The notes: generated by a model from the sequence alone, not told the origin. A stretch of 64,000 nucleotides of DNA from Corydoras sp. C115 (GCA_019802505.1 JAFMOC010000021.1:6370501-6434500); one strand, 5' to 3'; shown: positions 36,311-49,094, counted from the first letter of the stretch. Numbers and translations: made by a program.

Positions 36311-37429
36311 CTTGATTTAGTTTTTACTGCATGTCAAATTGAGAAAGCTACGACATTTCTTCTGTACATTCCCCTGGTATATAAATACTTTTAATTAAAA
36401 GATTTAAACACTAATTTAAACACATAACTGTCTAAGCAATGAATTTGAGCATATGGACTTTAACTACCTAACCGAAATGTTAGTAAGACCCTCTTCAAAT
36501 TTTGAAAGTCCTGAGACAAATTAAACATCCCCTTAATGACAAAAAAAAGCATAATCCACAGACAAATGATTATTACCTCTCATGCTGCTTCAATTTTACA
36601 GAAGATCTTTAAAAAGTATAATTTTTTAATGACTAGTTAAATGGAATTGCCTGTGCTTCACATAGAGTACCCAAAAAAGATATTAGTTTAGTAAAGATCA
36701 ATAAAAGTCAAAGGCAAGGCATTTTCATTCTGCCTCTAATTTATAGCTGTGTAAAAGTTGTGCAAAGAATTACTGCAGCAACCTGACTGGCAATCATACA
36801 GAACCATACTGTGCTGTACACTGTCAGAAACGAAGGTTACAAAAAAAGCAATTTTTTGTTCCACTGGGTACAATTTAAACTAATGCACACCCAGGGTTAA
36901 ATACTGGAGCTCAAGGTAGTTGTGTGTACGTTTTGCAGGTCAAGATGCACTTATTCCCAAACAGTAAATAAAAGTAATTTGTAGGTTATCACTCCTGTGA
37001 AAATCTTCAGCCTCTAAAACTACAAGCATATATTGTTTTCCCTGTTTTGCAGCGCCTGATGGTTAACTGTCTATACATTTTGAGATTTGCCGTTATCAGT
37101 TCAAGTTTAGCAAGTTTTAAATATCATATTCAAACTCAAGTGGTTATAATTATGTAAAACTGAGTGTATGGTCTATAAACATTATGGCAATGTTTCAGAG
37201 TGCACCACATATCTTGATATTTTATGGCAAATTTGCTCTAAAGCACTTTATCATGCTGGAGCTAACCCTTTGAAGAATACAATCACATCAATATGATGAT
37301 TTTACATCCCCTACAACATAATATATGCAGAACTGTCATGCAATGGCATGCTGGTATCATCAATTTCATGCTGTAACTTAGTTATCATCTGCAAAAAACA
37401 ATATTTGTAAATTTGAATATTTTAACAAT
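36311..37429. other. repeat-poor intronic sequence
   Basis: AT-rich, nothing recognised. Confidence 0.4.
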
Positions 37430-37737
37430 TCATTCATTCATTATCTCCCGCTTTATCCTCTATTAGGGTCGCGGTGGGGTTCCCCATGCCCATCCAGGGG
37501 GGAACGTCTCGGGCGCTGGGCAGATACACCCAGGACAGGGCGCCAATCTATCGCTGGGCACACACTCACTCACACAGACACACACTATATGGGGCAATTT
37601 TTGTGAATTCAATTGACTTGATCCATGTTTTTGGACTGTGGGAGGAAACCGGAGAACCCGGAGGAAACCCATGATTCGAACCGGGAATCCCTAGTGCTGA
37701 GTGGTGAACGTGCTAACCACTAAGCCACCGTGCCGCC
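37430..37737 (-). repeat. SINE-A with internal deletion
   Basis: Reverse copy missing about 40 bases between gaggaaaccca and tgattcgaacc, next to the B box. Confidence 0.9.
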
Positions 37738-38035
37738 TATTGAAACAATGCTTTACATATTAAAAAAAAAAGTGCTGTATACCAATTAAATAATCTGGCT
37801 GGTTCAAAAATTACTTTACCACCACATTGCACCTTACTGTTAAATCAAAGTGTCCATTCTACAGTGGAGAAAAATGTGTAACAGGGTCTGTCCATTTAAC
37901 AGTGTCACTGTAACCAACCAATCAGTGTAGAGTCCATCAACCCTATTAATAACCCCTTCTTTAAAAAACTTAAGATTATGAATTATGTTCTTCAAATAAT
38001 TATTGTTGTAAACGTCCTAATTAAAATCTTATGCA

Positions 38036-38895
38036 GGAGTTTTCTGGTTTCATCCCACAGTCCAAAACATGGATTTAAGGTAAACTGGGTGCTCTGAATT
38101 ACCCCTACCTTCATTGCCCCATATATTGTGACTCATATTGCCCCATTTGTCAGTGTGTGTGCCCAGCCACTGTCTTACTGGCACTGTCTTGGGTGTATCT
38201 GCCCAGCACCCAGAGGTTTCCCCTGGTTGGGCATAGGGACCCCCTCAAAACACTAGTGTAGGATTAAGCAGAAGATGCAGGCAAACCAACCAATACCCTA
38301 CTGTGAATTAAGGTAAGCTGGCATAGGGCCCCCAAACAATGACTGCATGTTGACACGGTGGCGCTAGGGTTGGATTTAAGGTAAATTGGGTGCTCTGAAT
38401 TACCCCTACCTTCATTGCCCCATATGTTGTGACTCATATAGCCCCATTTGTGAGTGTGTGTGCCCAGCCACTGTCTTACTGGCACTGTCTTGGGTGCATC
38501 TGCCCAGCACCCAGATGTTTTCCCCTGGTTGGGCATAGGGACCCCCTCAAAACACTAGTGTAGGATTAAGCAGAAGATGCAGACAAACCAACCAATACCC
38601 TACTGTGAATTAAGGTAAGCTGGCATAGGGCCTCCAGACAATGACTGCATGTTGACACGGTGGCGCTAGGGTTGGATTTAAGGTAAATTGGGTGCTCTGA
38701 ATTACCCCTACCTTCATTGCCCCATATGTTGTGACTCATATTGCCCCATTTGTGAGTGTGTGTGTCCAGCCACTGTCTTATTGGCACTGTCTTGGGTGTA
38801 TCTGCCCAACACCCAGATGTTTTCCCCTGGTTGGGGAAACCCAACCAATACCCTACTGTGAATTAAGGTAAGCTGGCATAGGGCCCCCAGACAAT
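38036..38895 (+). repeat. tandem array, three units of about 301 bp (SINE-A 3' part plus spacer)
   Basis: ggatttaaggtaaa recurs at about 38072, 38372 and 38673. Each unit holds the SINE-A 3' two-thirds followed by a spacer of about 95 bases (accaaccaataccctactg, then aaggtaagctggcataggg). The last unit has lost part of the SINE end (ggttggggaaaccc) and runs into a separate SINE-A. Confidence 0.88.
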
Positions 38896-38896
38896 G

Positions 38897-39154
38897 AGGT
38901 GGAGTTTCCATGTTCTCCCATGGGTTTCCTCCGGGTTCTCCGGTTGCCTCCCACAGTCCAAAAACATGGATCAAGTCAATTGAGTTCTCCAAATTGTCCC
39001 ATATAGAGTGTGTCTGTGTGAGTGAGTGTGTGCCCAGCGATAGATTGGCGCCCTGTCCTGGGTGTATCTGCCCAGCGCCCGAAACGTTCTCCCCTGGATG
39101 GGCATGGGGAACCCCAACGCGACCCTAACAGAGGATAAAGTGGAAGATAATGAC
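38897..39154 (+). repeat. SINE-A, 5'-truncated
   Basis: Begins at ggtggagtttccatg, so the tRNA-like head is missing; core and 3' end are intact. Confidence 0.88.
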
Positions 39155-39261
39155 CCTTTTTTTTCCCGCACCCTTTTATTTTGTTCGGGAAGAATGTATG
39201 CTTTTTTGCATAGGATGTGAGGGTTTTGTTTAAAATGTTTACATTTTGTGTTTAAAATGTT

Positions 39262-39552
39262 TCATTCATTCATTCATTCACTCATTATCTTCCACTTAAT
39301 CTTCTACTAGGGGCTACAATGGGTTCCCCATGCCCATTCAGGGGAGAACGATTCGAGCGCTGGGCAGATACACCCAGGACAGGGCGCCAATCTATCGCTG
39401 GGCACACTCACTCAAGCAGACACACACACAAACACATTCCATAATGGGCAATTTAGAGTATTCAATTTTACCTTGAATCAATGTTTTTTGACTGGGGAGG
39501 AAACCGAGCACTGAAAGGTGAACGTGCTAACCACTAAGCCACTGTGCGGCTC
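39262..39552 (-). repeat. SINE-A, diverged with deletion
   Basis: Reverse copy lacking about 60 bases around the B box. Confidence 0.85.
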
Positions 39553-39562
39553 CATTTAAATA

Positions 39563-39909
39563 TTCATTCATTAATTTTCTTCCGCTTTATCCTCTATTAG
39601 GGTCGCGGGGGGGTTCCCCATGCTTATCCAGGGGAGAACGTCTTGGGCGCTGGGCAGATACACCCAGGACAGGGCGCCAATCCATCGCTGGGCAAACACT
39701 CACTCACACAGACACACTCTATATGGGGCAATTATGAGAATTCAATTGACTTGATCCATGTTTTAGGACTGTGGGAGGAAACCGGAGAACCCGGAGGAAA
39801 CCCACACGGACATGGGGCAAACATGGAAGCTCCACCCAGATTGGGATTCGAACCGGGAATCCCTAGCGCTGAGAAGCCAACTTGCTAACCACTAAGCCAC
39901 CGTGCCGCC
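39563..39909 (-). repeat. SINE-A, full length
   Basis: Reverse copy with target duplication catttaaatatt on both sides. Confidence 0.92.
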
Positions 39910-40113
39910 CATTTAAATATTACTTTTGTTAAATTAATTACGCAATATTTAGTCAGTGGGGCATTTTGGGTGGGGCATTTTGTATAGTGGGGCATGGTAT
40001 CCTACTATACAACCAGAGCAAGTTTTTGTAGCCCTTAGATGCTCACATCTAATTATTTCATTCCCATTTGATTCTTTAAAAAAGAATGTAAACATCGGTG
40101 TGTTATGCTTTAC

Positions 40114-40397
40114 CTCATAGGACCAGACACACTGGGTTCCACCAAACCGCCTGACACACCGACCCACTTCCACATCCTCATGGGTGGTGTACATTTCCTT
40201 CAAACAGGTGCTGATATGTGGCACCATCGCACGTAGCACTGCACGACTGAAGATCATCCCCGGACCTCCCATGCAGAAGTTTTCTCCAGGCTCCAATGCC
40301 AGCTTGCCCAGTTCCTCAGTGGTGCCCAGACCCGTCTGACCCAGGTACAGAGGCTTACTGCTGTTAAGTGAGCGCAAGAAGAGCTCCAGTTTTTCTC
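40114..40397 (-). CDS. chsy3: chondroitin sulfate synthase 3, exon 2 (partial gene)
   Basis: The 284-base exon encodes 94 residues after a split Gly codon: EKLELFLRSLNSSKPLYLG, then GENFCMGGPGMIF, EMYTTHEDVEVGRCVRRFGG and VWSYE. This is the conserved region of the N-terminal GT31-type (glucuronosyltransferase-like) domain of CHSY family enzymes, which build chondroitin chains in the Golgi. LNSSKPLYLG and GMIFSR fit CHSY3 better than CHSY1. The acceptor is a pyrimidine-rich tract ending ttggttttag; the donor is gag|gtaaag. Entry phase is 1 and exit phase 0. The next exon should begin MQQLF-like and lies outside the window. Confidence 0.93.
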
Positions 40398-40605
40398 CTA
40401 AAACCAACAAGCAGGGAAGTAAACATGAGATGGGGCATGGTTGCACTTGAGTTATTTATGAAAAAAAAAAAAAAATTCATGTTAAAGTGTCTCAGAGAAA
40501 TGACTACTCATTTGTAATCTGTACATTTAATACTATTTATATAAAGCCAAGAAAAACACACAATGTAATAGATATAATAATTATAATAATTATATAATAA
40601 TTCAT

Positions 40606-40802
40606 AATTTGGTCATTTAGCAGATGCTTTTAACCAAAGCGACTTACAAGGTGAGCACAGGGTTAATCACAATATCCCTGGAGCAATTAGAGTTAAGGGT
40701 CTTGCTCAAGGACCCACATTGGTAACTTCAGTGGACCTGGGATTTGAACCCCTCAACCTTCAGATTGATAGCCCAACACCCTAACCACTGAGCTACCACA
40801 CC
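40606..40802 (-). repeat. SINE-B, full length, in chsy3 intron 1
   Basis: Reversed copy from the 3' end ggtcatttagcagatgct through aaagcgacttacaaggtg to the head aaccactgagctacca. It occupies much of the short interval between the two chsy3 exons. Confidence 0.85.
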
Positions 40803-40824
40803 TTCAGATATTAGTCCTTATAAC

Positions 40825-40900
40825 TAGGGGTGTATTCAACTACAGATTTTCGTAGTCGAATCTGATTCGTCAGATTTTCCCTATGGTCGACTGATAGTCG
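40825..40900. mobile_element. terminal fragment of the hAT-type MITE
   Basis: 76 bases matching the left end of the element at 56181-56590 (tagggg start, tagtcgaatctgattcgtca, tcgactgatagtcg). It stops abruptly at 40900, where chsy3 exon 1 coding sequence begins; the rest of the element is absent. Confidence 0.8.
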
Positions 40901-41339
40901 GCGGCACGGTGTCAGAACCTTGGCTTGAAAAGAACTCCACCTTCCCTGGGATAGTAGAAGCCCAGGTTTTATGGGTAGCCACAGCTCTTGAGTCCAGATA
41001 CTTTTTGGCTGTCATCACCCCTATATAGAGGAAATGTCGGGGTTGGGGAATGGCTCCCTCATCACTTGTCCTGTCTGCAAATTTTTCTTCGTCCTCGACA
41101 TCATTTGGTTCTTCTCGGCTGGATGCTCCCTGCTGGCTTTTCGGCCAGGTCTTTGTGGTCGTGAAGCTTCTCGCTTTGTCGGACACTTTCCCAAAGCTGT
41201 AAAGTGAACACATTGAAGACGTTCTCGTCTTGACCCCCAATTCGGTCACCCTGGGGACCAGTAGCCAGGAGGCTGTGGTAAAACCAAGCACGAGCCCGAG
41301 CAGAACACTGGTCCATGCCCTTCTACATCCAAAAGCCAT
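40901..41339 (-). CDS. chsy3: chondroitin sulfate synthase 3, exon 1 (3' part missing)
   Basis: Starts at ATG 41339 with MAFGCRRAW. A single hydrophobic segment (about residues 8-29, SVLLGLVLGFTTASWLLVP) fits the type II Golgi anchor and is close to the human CHSY3 start. A variable acidic stem follows; homology resumes at FLYIGVMTAKKYL (residues 103-115) and continues to KVEFFSSQGSDT (144). The human stem is much longer. After codon 147 the frame runs into a hAT fragment and stops. No usable donor is present: the only GT (after codon 144) would give phase 0, but exon 2 needs phase 1. The following roughly 50 residues of the family, including the DDD motif, are absent. Confidence 0.9.
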
Positions 41340-42130
41340 GATGGCTGCAATCCAGATGACTGAGTAGTTTCACTAAACCAGAGATAATCAACAGCTTTTA
41401 CACTAAGAAACCTTTGACTGCTTGACCAGCAGGAGTCATAGTGTTCCGTGCGCCCTCACAGGGGAGCTTTCAGTGACCAGGACGTTGGCTACTGTCCGCA
41501 AACCGGGCATTCAATCCGCTCGGGACGTTTACATGGTCCAGCTCTTTCAAAACGCTATGAAGGTTCTCCTGCTCGCCACAGAAGTGCAGTTCAGTCCGGA
41601 ATGATTTAAAGCAGCCCGTAAACTCTCCATCATATCAGCTTCAGCGGTTACTTTTACTGACGGAAATCCTGTCATCTTTTATTATTCTGATTTCCCGAAG
41701 ACACGCCGAAAGTATTCCTTTTTAAAAAAAAAAAAAAGAATAAATAGGGATTCCAAACGAGGAATAAACTGCAAAGCCAGTTTTCCACTTGAGTAGTTAG
41801 GAGACTACAGCGAGCATATCCGCCGCCGGAGCCGTGGCGTTCTGCGCTCCCTCGCCATGTTGTTTACACCGCACGCCTCGAACCTAAAGAACTTGGCTTT
41901 TTTGGAAGCAGCTTCGCCGACTTGCAGACTTTTCAGCTGCTTCGACCGAGTGCGGCAGCGTGTACGAGAGCGGCTGTGAAAGTGAGGCGAGTTCTTTTTT
42001 TTTCTCCTGCCAGTTTCTGGGCGGAGCGACTGTCTTCCCGAAATAACGGGCTGCTGCCATGAGAGAAGCTAACGGAGCGCTTCACTCCACATCACTCCAC
42101 AACCCCACCGCGTTCACTGCCACCTCACCT
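41340..42130 (-). promoter_or_regulatory. chsy3: presumed chsy3 promoter and 5'UTR, CpG-rich
   Basis: Directly upstream of the chsy3 ATG. CpG dinucleotides are far more frequent than elsewhere in the window, especially at 41800-42100 (cgccgccggagccgtggcg, tgcggcagcgtgtacgagag). No repeat lies inside except a poly-A run near 41721. A transcription start cannot be placed from sequence alone. Confidence 0.65.
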
Positions 42131-42149
42131 AACACAGCCTCCCCTCACT

Positions 42150-43891
42150 CACTCACTCATTCATCCATTATCTCCCGTTTTATCCTCTATTAGGGTCGCG
42201 GTGGGGTTCCCCATGCCCATCCAGGGGAGAACGTCTCGGGCGCTGGGCAGATACACCCAGGACAGGGCGCCAACCTATCGCTGGGCACACACACACTCAC
42301 ACACACATACACACACTATATGGGGCAATTTGGAGAATTCAATTGACTTGATCCTGGCTGCACGGTGGCTTAGTGGTTAGCACGTTCTCCTCTCAGCGCT
42401 AGGGATTCCCGGTTCGAATCCCCATCTGGGTGGAGTTTCCATGTTCTCCCCGTGTCTGCGTGCCGCCACTCCCCTCATTTACTCCTTCATTATTCATTCA
42501 TTCATTATCTTCCGCTTTGTCCTATGTATTAGGGTCGCGGGGGAGGGTTCCCCATGGCCATCCAGGGGAGAACGTTTCGGGCGCTGGGCAGATACACCCA
42601 GGACAGGGCACCAATCCATCGCTGGGCACACACTCACTCACACAGACACACTCTATATGGGGCAATTTGGAGAACTCAATCGACTTGATCCTGGCGGCAC
42701 GGTGGCTTAGTGGTCAGCACGTTCGCCTCTCAGCGCTAGGGATTCCCGGTTCGAATCCTCATCTGGGTGGAGTTTCCATGTTCTCCGCGTGCCGCCACTC
42801 CCCTCATTTACTCATTCATTATACATTAATTCATTATCTTCCGCTTTATCCTCTATTAGGGTCGCGGTGGGGTTCCCCATGCCCATCCAGGGGAGAACGT
42901 TTCGGGCGCTGGGCAGACACACCCAGGACAGGGCGCCAACCTATCGCTGGGCACACACACACTCACACAGACACACACACATACACACATTATATGGGGT
43001 AATTTGGAGAACTCAATCGACTTGATCCTGGCGGCACGGTGGCTTAGTGGTTAGCACGTTCGCCTCTCAGCGCTAGGGATTCCCGGTTCGAATCCTCATC
43101 TGGGTGGACTTTCCATGTTCTCCCCGTGTCCGCGTGGGTTTCCTCTGGGTTCTCCGGTTTCCTCCCACAGTCCAAAAACATGGATCAAGTCAATTGAATT
43201 CTCAAAATTGCCCCATATAGAGTGTGTCTGTGTGAGTGAGTGTGTGCCCAGCGATAGGTTGGCGCCCTGTCCTGGGTGTATCTGCCCAGCGCCCGAGACG
43301 TTCTCCCCTGGATGGGCATGGGGAACCCCACCGCGACCCTAATAGAGGATAAAGTGGGAGATGGGGGACTGTGGGAGGAAACCGGAGAACCCGGAGGAAA
43401 CCCAGGCAGACACGGGGAGAACATGGAAACTCCACCCAGATGGGGATTCGAACCGGGAATCCCTAGCGCTGAGAGGCGAACGTGCTAACCACTAATCCAC
43501 CGTGCCGCCACTCCCCTCATTTACTCATTCATTATTCATTCATTCATTATCTTCCGCTTTGTCCTATGTATTAGGGTCGCGGGGGGGTTCCCCATGGCCA
43601 TCCAGGGGAGAACGTTTCGGGCGCTGGGCAGATACACCCAGGACAGGGCGCCAACCTATCGCTGGGCACACACTCACACAGGCACGCACACAAACACACA
43701 CTATATGGGGCAATTTGGAGAACTCAATTGACTTGATCCATGTTTTTGGACTGTGGGAGGAAACCGGAGAACCCGGAGGAAACCCACGCGGACACGGGGA
43801 GAACATGGAAACTCCACCCAGATGGGGATTCGAACCGGGAATCCCTAGCACTGAGATGCGAACGTGCTAACCATTAAGCCACCGTGCCGCC
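42150..43891. repeat. palindromic SINE-A array upstream of chsy3
   Basis: Reversed 3' halves (42150-42354, 42490-42691, 42820-43028) each join, at gacttgatcc, to plus-strand heads (42356, 42692, 43030; tggcggcacggtgg, period about 336). The first two heads stop at ttctcc(ccgtgtctg)cgtg and run into ccgccactcccctcattta. The third is a full plus-strand SINE-A (43030-43361) followed by a reversed head half (43363-43510). A complete reversed SINE-A closes the array (43530-43891). This is best read as a plus SINE inserted in a minus SINE, then partial tandem amplification. Confidence 0.85.
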
Positions 43892-44236
43892 CCCTCATTT
43901 ACTCATTTACTCAATTACTTTCCGACTAACACAGCGAATTTCGAATTCTCCTATGCGCTTTCAAATGTTAGAAACCCTGGTAGGTCAGTTAAAACGGCAG
44001 CGCTGGGTTAGTATGCGTGAATGAAAGAAGAAAGGGCTTCTTTATCCCCCAGTCAGTCATTACCTGTTTCTGCACCGCACCCTGACCTTAAAGCCTCCTG
44101 CTGCATTCCATCACCTCTCATTAGAAAACTGAAACACGTCCTTTTACCATAAAGAAAGCAATGATTTAGGATTTTCCCAAAAATGCATTCTTTCAAAAAG
44201 TAAAACTACTGATTTTTCTACAAACTGTAACAAAAT
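43892..44236. other. unassigned intergenic sequence
   Basis: Begins with actcattta-type repeats shared with the array spacer; otherwise nothing recognised. Confidence 0.45.
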
Positions 44237-45305
44237 CCATCCATTCATTATCTTTACCACTCACACAGGCATACACACTCTATATGGGGCAATTTTGGAG
44301 AATTCAATTGACTTTGATTCATGTTTTGGGACTGTGGGAGGAAACCGGAGAACCTGGAAACCCAACACAGACACAGGGAGAACATGGAACCTCCACCCAG
44401 ATTGGGATTCGAACCGGGAATCCCTATTGCTGAGAGGCAAACGTGCTAACCACTAAGCCACCGTGCCACCCCTGTAACAAAATACAGCACCAATTTATAA
44501 AAATACTGGCAATACATCCATCCATCCATTATCTTCCGCTTCATCCTCTACTAGGGTCGTGGGGGGGGGTTCCCCATGCCCATCCAGGGGAGAACGTTTC
44601 GGGCGCTGGGAAGATACACCCAGAACAGGGCGCCAATCTATTGCTAGGCACACACTTACACACACAGACACAAACACACTCTATTTGGGAAAATTTGGAG
44701 AATTCAATTGACTTGATCCATGTTTTTGGACTGTGGGAGGAAAGCGGAGAACCCGGAGGAAACCTACGTGGACACGGGGAGAACATGGAAACTCCACCCA
44801 GATTGGGATTCGAACCGGGAATCCCTAGTGCTGAGAGGAGAACATGCTAACCACTAAGCCACCGTGCCGCCCCTGTAACAAAATACAGTAACAATTTATA
44901 AAAATACTGGCAATACATCCATCCATCCATCCATTATCTTCTGCTTTATCCTCCATTAGGGTCGGGGGGGGGGGTTCCCCATGCCCATCCATGGGAGAAC
45001 GTTTCTGGTGCTGCGAAGATACACCCAGAACAGGGTGCCAATCTATTGCTGGGCACCCACTCACTCACACAGGCATACACACTCTATATGGGGCAATTTT
45101 GGAGAATTTAATTGACTTTGATTCATGTTTTTGGACTGTGGGAGGAAACCAGAGAACCCGGAGGAAACACACGGAGAGAACATGGAAACTCCACCCAGAT
45201 TGGGATCCCTAGCGCTGAGAGGCGAATGTGCTAATCACTAAGCCACCATGCCGCCCCTGTAACAAAATACAGTACCAATTTATACAAATACTGGCAATAC
45301 AATTA
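44237..45305 (-). repeat. tandem array of three (SINE-A plus 50 bp spacer) units
   Basis: Reversed SINE-A copies at about 44237-44471 (internally deleted), 44516-44872 and 44920-45255. Each is followed by ctgtaacaaaatacag and tactggcaataca (44472, 44873 and 45256). The left flank of the first copy has the target duplication ctgtaacaaaat. The spacer is otherwise unique sequence, so each unit is SINE plus flank. Confidence 0.9.
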
Positions 45306-45312
45306 GGAATTG

Positions 45313-45436
45313 TTATCTCATTTTCTTCTGCCTAATCTTTCAGGAATACAGGTAGGGGGGTTCCACATGCCCATCCAGTTTCACATTTCAGGTGTTGGGC
45401 AGATACTCCCAGGACAGGGTGCCAATCCATCACTGT

Positions 45437-45488
<52 letters not shown>

Positions 45489-45615
45489 TAGGGGCAATTA
45501 AGACAGAGGCAATTAAGGTGCCAAATCCATCATTGGGCACACACTAACTCACACACAAACTATATATAGGCGCAGTTTAGAGAGGGACAATTTAGGTGCC
45601 AATCCATCATTGGGC
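45313..45615 (-). repeat. diverged SINE-A 3' part with (AC)n
   Basis: tctgcctaatctttcagg, acatgcccatccag and ggacagggtgccaatccatc are SINE-A remnants. An (AC)n run at 45438-45486 has expanded within it, and ccatcattgggca is repeated near 45527 and 45603. Confidence 0.7.
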
Positions 45616-45639
45616 AAAAGGTATTGACAGAATACCAGT

Positions 45640-45853
45640 CAGTTGCAGGATTCACAGAGAAATAATCATAATTATAACAAAGGTTCAAAGTGGTATTTCT
45701 ACTTGAGTAACTATTATGTTTATAAACTGTAGAAATGTTCTGAAACACAGGAAAATCTGGAAACTTCATACAGAACAGGCCACCCTCCTGGGCCTCAAAC
45801 ACAGGACCTCTTTTCAGTGAGGAGGCAGTGCAATCCACTGAACTACCATGACT
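45640..45853 (-). repeat. old tRNA-like SINE fragment
   Basis: The reversed head is recognisable: gggcctcaaacacaggacct, then gcaatccactgaactacc. Body diverged. Confidence 0.5.
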
Positions 45854-45909
45854 TTATCCATGGAAAAAACCACTGCTACAACCTGTAATATGAAATACTG
45901 ATTACTTCA

Positions 45910-47679
<1,770 letters not shown>

Positions 47680-47728
47680 TATATATATAGAGAGAGATTA
47701 TATATATAATCTTTCATTTCTTTTCATT

Positions 47729-48077
47729 TCATCATCTTCCGCTTTATCCTCTATTAGGGTTGCGGGGGGGGGGGGGGGGTTCCCCATGCCCATCCAGGGG
47801 AGAACGTTTCGGGCGCTGGGCAGATACACCCAGGACAGGGCGCCAATCTATCGCTGGGCACACACTCACACACACGCACACAAACACACTCTATTTATGG
47901 AAATTTAGAGAACTCAATTGACTTGATTCCTGTTTTTGGACTGTGGGAGGAAACCGGAGAACCCGGAGGAAACCCACGCGGAAACGGGGAGAACATGGAA
48001 ACTCCATGGAACATGGAAACTAGGGATTCGAACCTGGAATCCCTAGTGCTGAGAGGCGAACGTGCTAAACACTAACA
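47729..48077 (-). repeat. SINE-A, near full length
   Basis: Reverse copy with a run of G (about 47764-47779) and a duplicated catggaaact in the head half; the last head bases are missing. Confidence 0.9.
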
Positions 48078-48089
48078 CTAATATATATA

Positions 48090-48484
48090 GGCGGCACGGT
48101 GGCTTAGTGGTTAGCACCTTCGCCTCTCAGCGCTAGGGATTCCCGGTTCGAATCCCCATCTGGGTGGAGTTTCCATGTTCTCCCCGTGTCTGCGTGGGTT
48201 TCCTCCGGGTTCTCCGGTTTCCTCCCACAGTGGTTGAAGTTCAGGAACGACACAACTGTGACACAACTCCAAATCATGGATAAAGTTAATTGAATTCTCA
48301 AAAAAAAATTGCCCCATATAGTGTGTCTGTGTGAGTGAGTGTGTGCCCAGCGATGGATTGGCACCCTGTCCTGGGTTTATCTGCCCAGCGCCCGAGACGT
48401 TCTCCTCTGGATGGGCATGGGGAACCCCACCGCGACCCTAATAGAGGATAAAGCGGGAGATAATGAATGAATGAATGAATGAAT
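48090..48484 (+). repeat. SINE-A with a 40-base internal insertion
   Basis: Complete copy, but the usual cacagtccaaaaacatgg is interrupted after cctcccacag by about 40 bases (from tggttgaagttcaggaacga to about 48273) of unknown origin. Confidence 0.9.
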
Positions 48485-48619
48485 ATATATGTATATAAAC
48501 TCACCTGTCATGTACTGGAAGTATATATATGTATTCGAGTTTACAACTCTCTATTGTGTATACAGTGACCACCATCACAGAGGTTTTAATTTTTGTATCT
48601 AAAACATAGTTGAATTAGA

Positions 48620-48622
<3 letters not shown>

Positions 48623-48666
<44 letters not shown>
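48623..48666. repeat. (GT)n microsatellite
   Basis: About 22 GT units. Confidence 0.95.
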
Positions 48667-48669
<3 letters not shown>

Positions 48670-48861
48670 CCTTAGGGCTAAATTTATGTCTTGATGCTAA
48701 ATGAAGATAACATTTATTATAATGTGCTTTTAGCCTTATTAGATCCCTTTATAGCCATAACAATTATATGAGTTAAACACCAGCCAGCATTTTTGCAGAG
48801 ACATATACACACATACACACATGCACAAACATAAATAAATAAAATAGATATAGTAGTATAT

Positions 48862-49075
48862 AGGGTCTCATGGTGGCTTGAATCAGATCTGGATAGAGTT
48901 TTCACTGGGTTCTCCGGTTTCCTCCCACAGTCCTTAAAACATGGATTCAAGGTCAATTGGCTGCTCTCAATTCAAGATTCAAGATCCAAGAGTTTGTTGT
49001 CATCAGCACAAGATACAGCAGTTACATTGTACTATGAAATTCTTGACTTGACTTCCAGATTTAAGCACTAAAAGA
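48862..49075 (+). repeat. SINE-A fragment followed by a LINE-end-like repeat
   Basis: Bases 48862-48968 are a deleted SINE-A (ggtctcatggtggcttg, then ggtttcctcccacagtcc). From 48966 the sequence ttcaagattcaagatccaag with ttgttgtcatcagcacaag resembles a common fish non-LTR 3' end in reverse. Confidence 0.6.
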
Positions 49076-49094
49076 ACACAAAATACACTAAATG

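Larger units (their letters stand above)
1..40113 (-). other. chsy3: presumed chsy3 intron after exon 2
   Basis: The exon ending at 40114 is followed on the minus strand by a good GT donor, and the family's large last exon (which begins with a MQQLF-like stretch after VWSYE) is not visible anywhere to the left. Human CHSY3 has very long introns, so this whole stretch is inferred to be intron, with the remaining coding exon beyond the left edge. No other protein-coding exon was recognised in it; open frames here lie in repeats or are unsupported. Confidence 0.6.

Noticed and set aside
42430..43002. 190-codon open frame upstream of chsy3
   Set aside because: It is translated SINE-A sequence running through the array; the same peptides recur at every SINE copy in the window.
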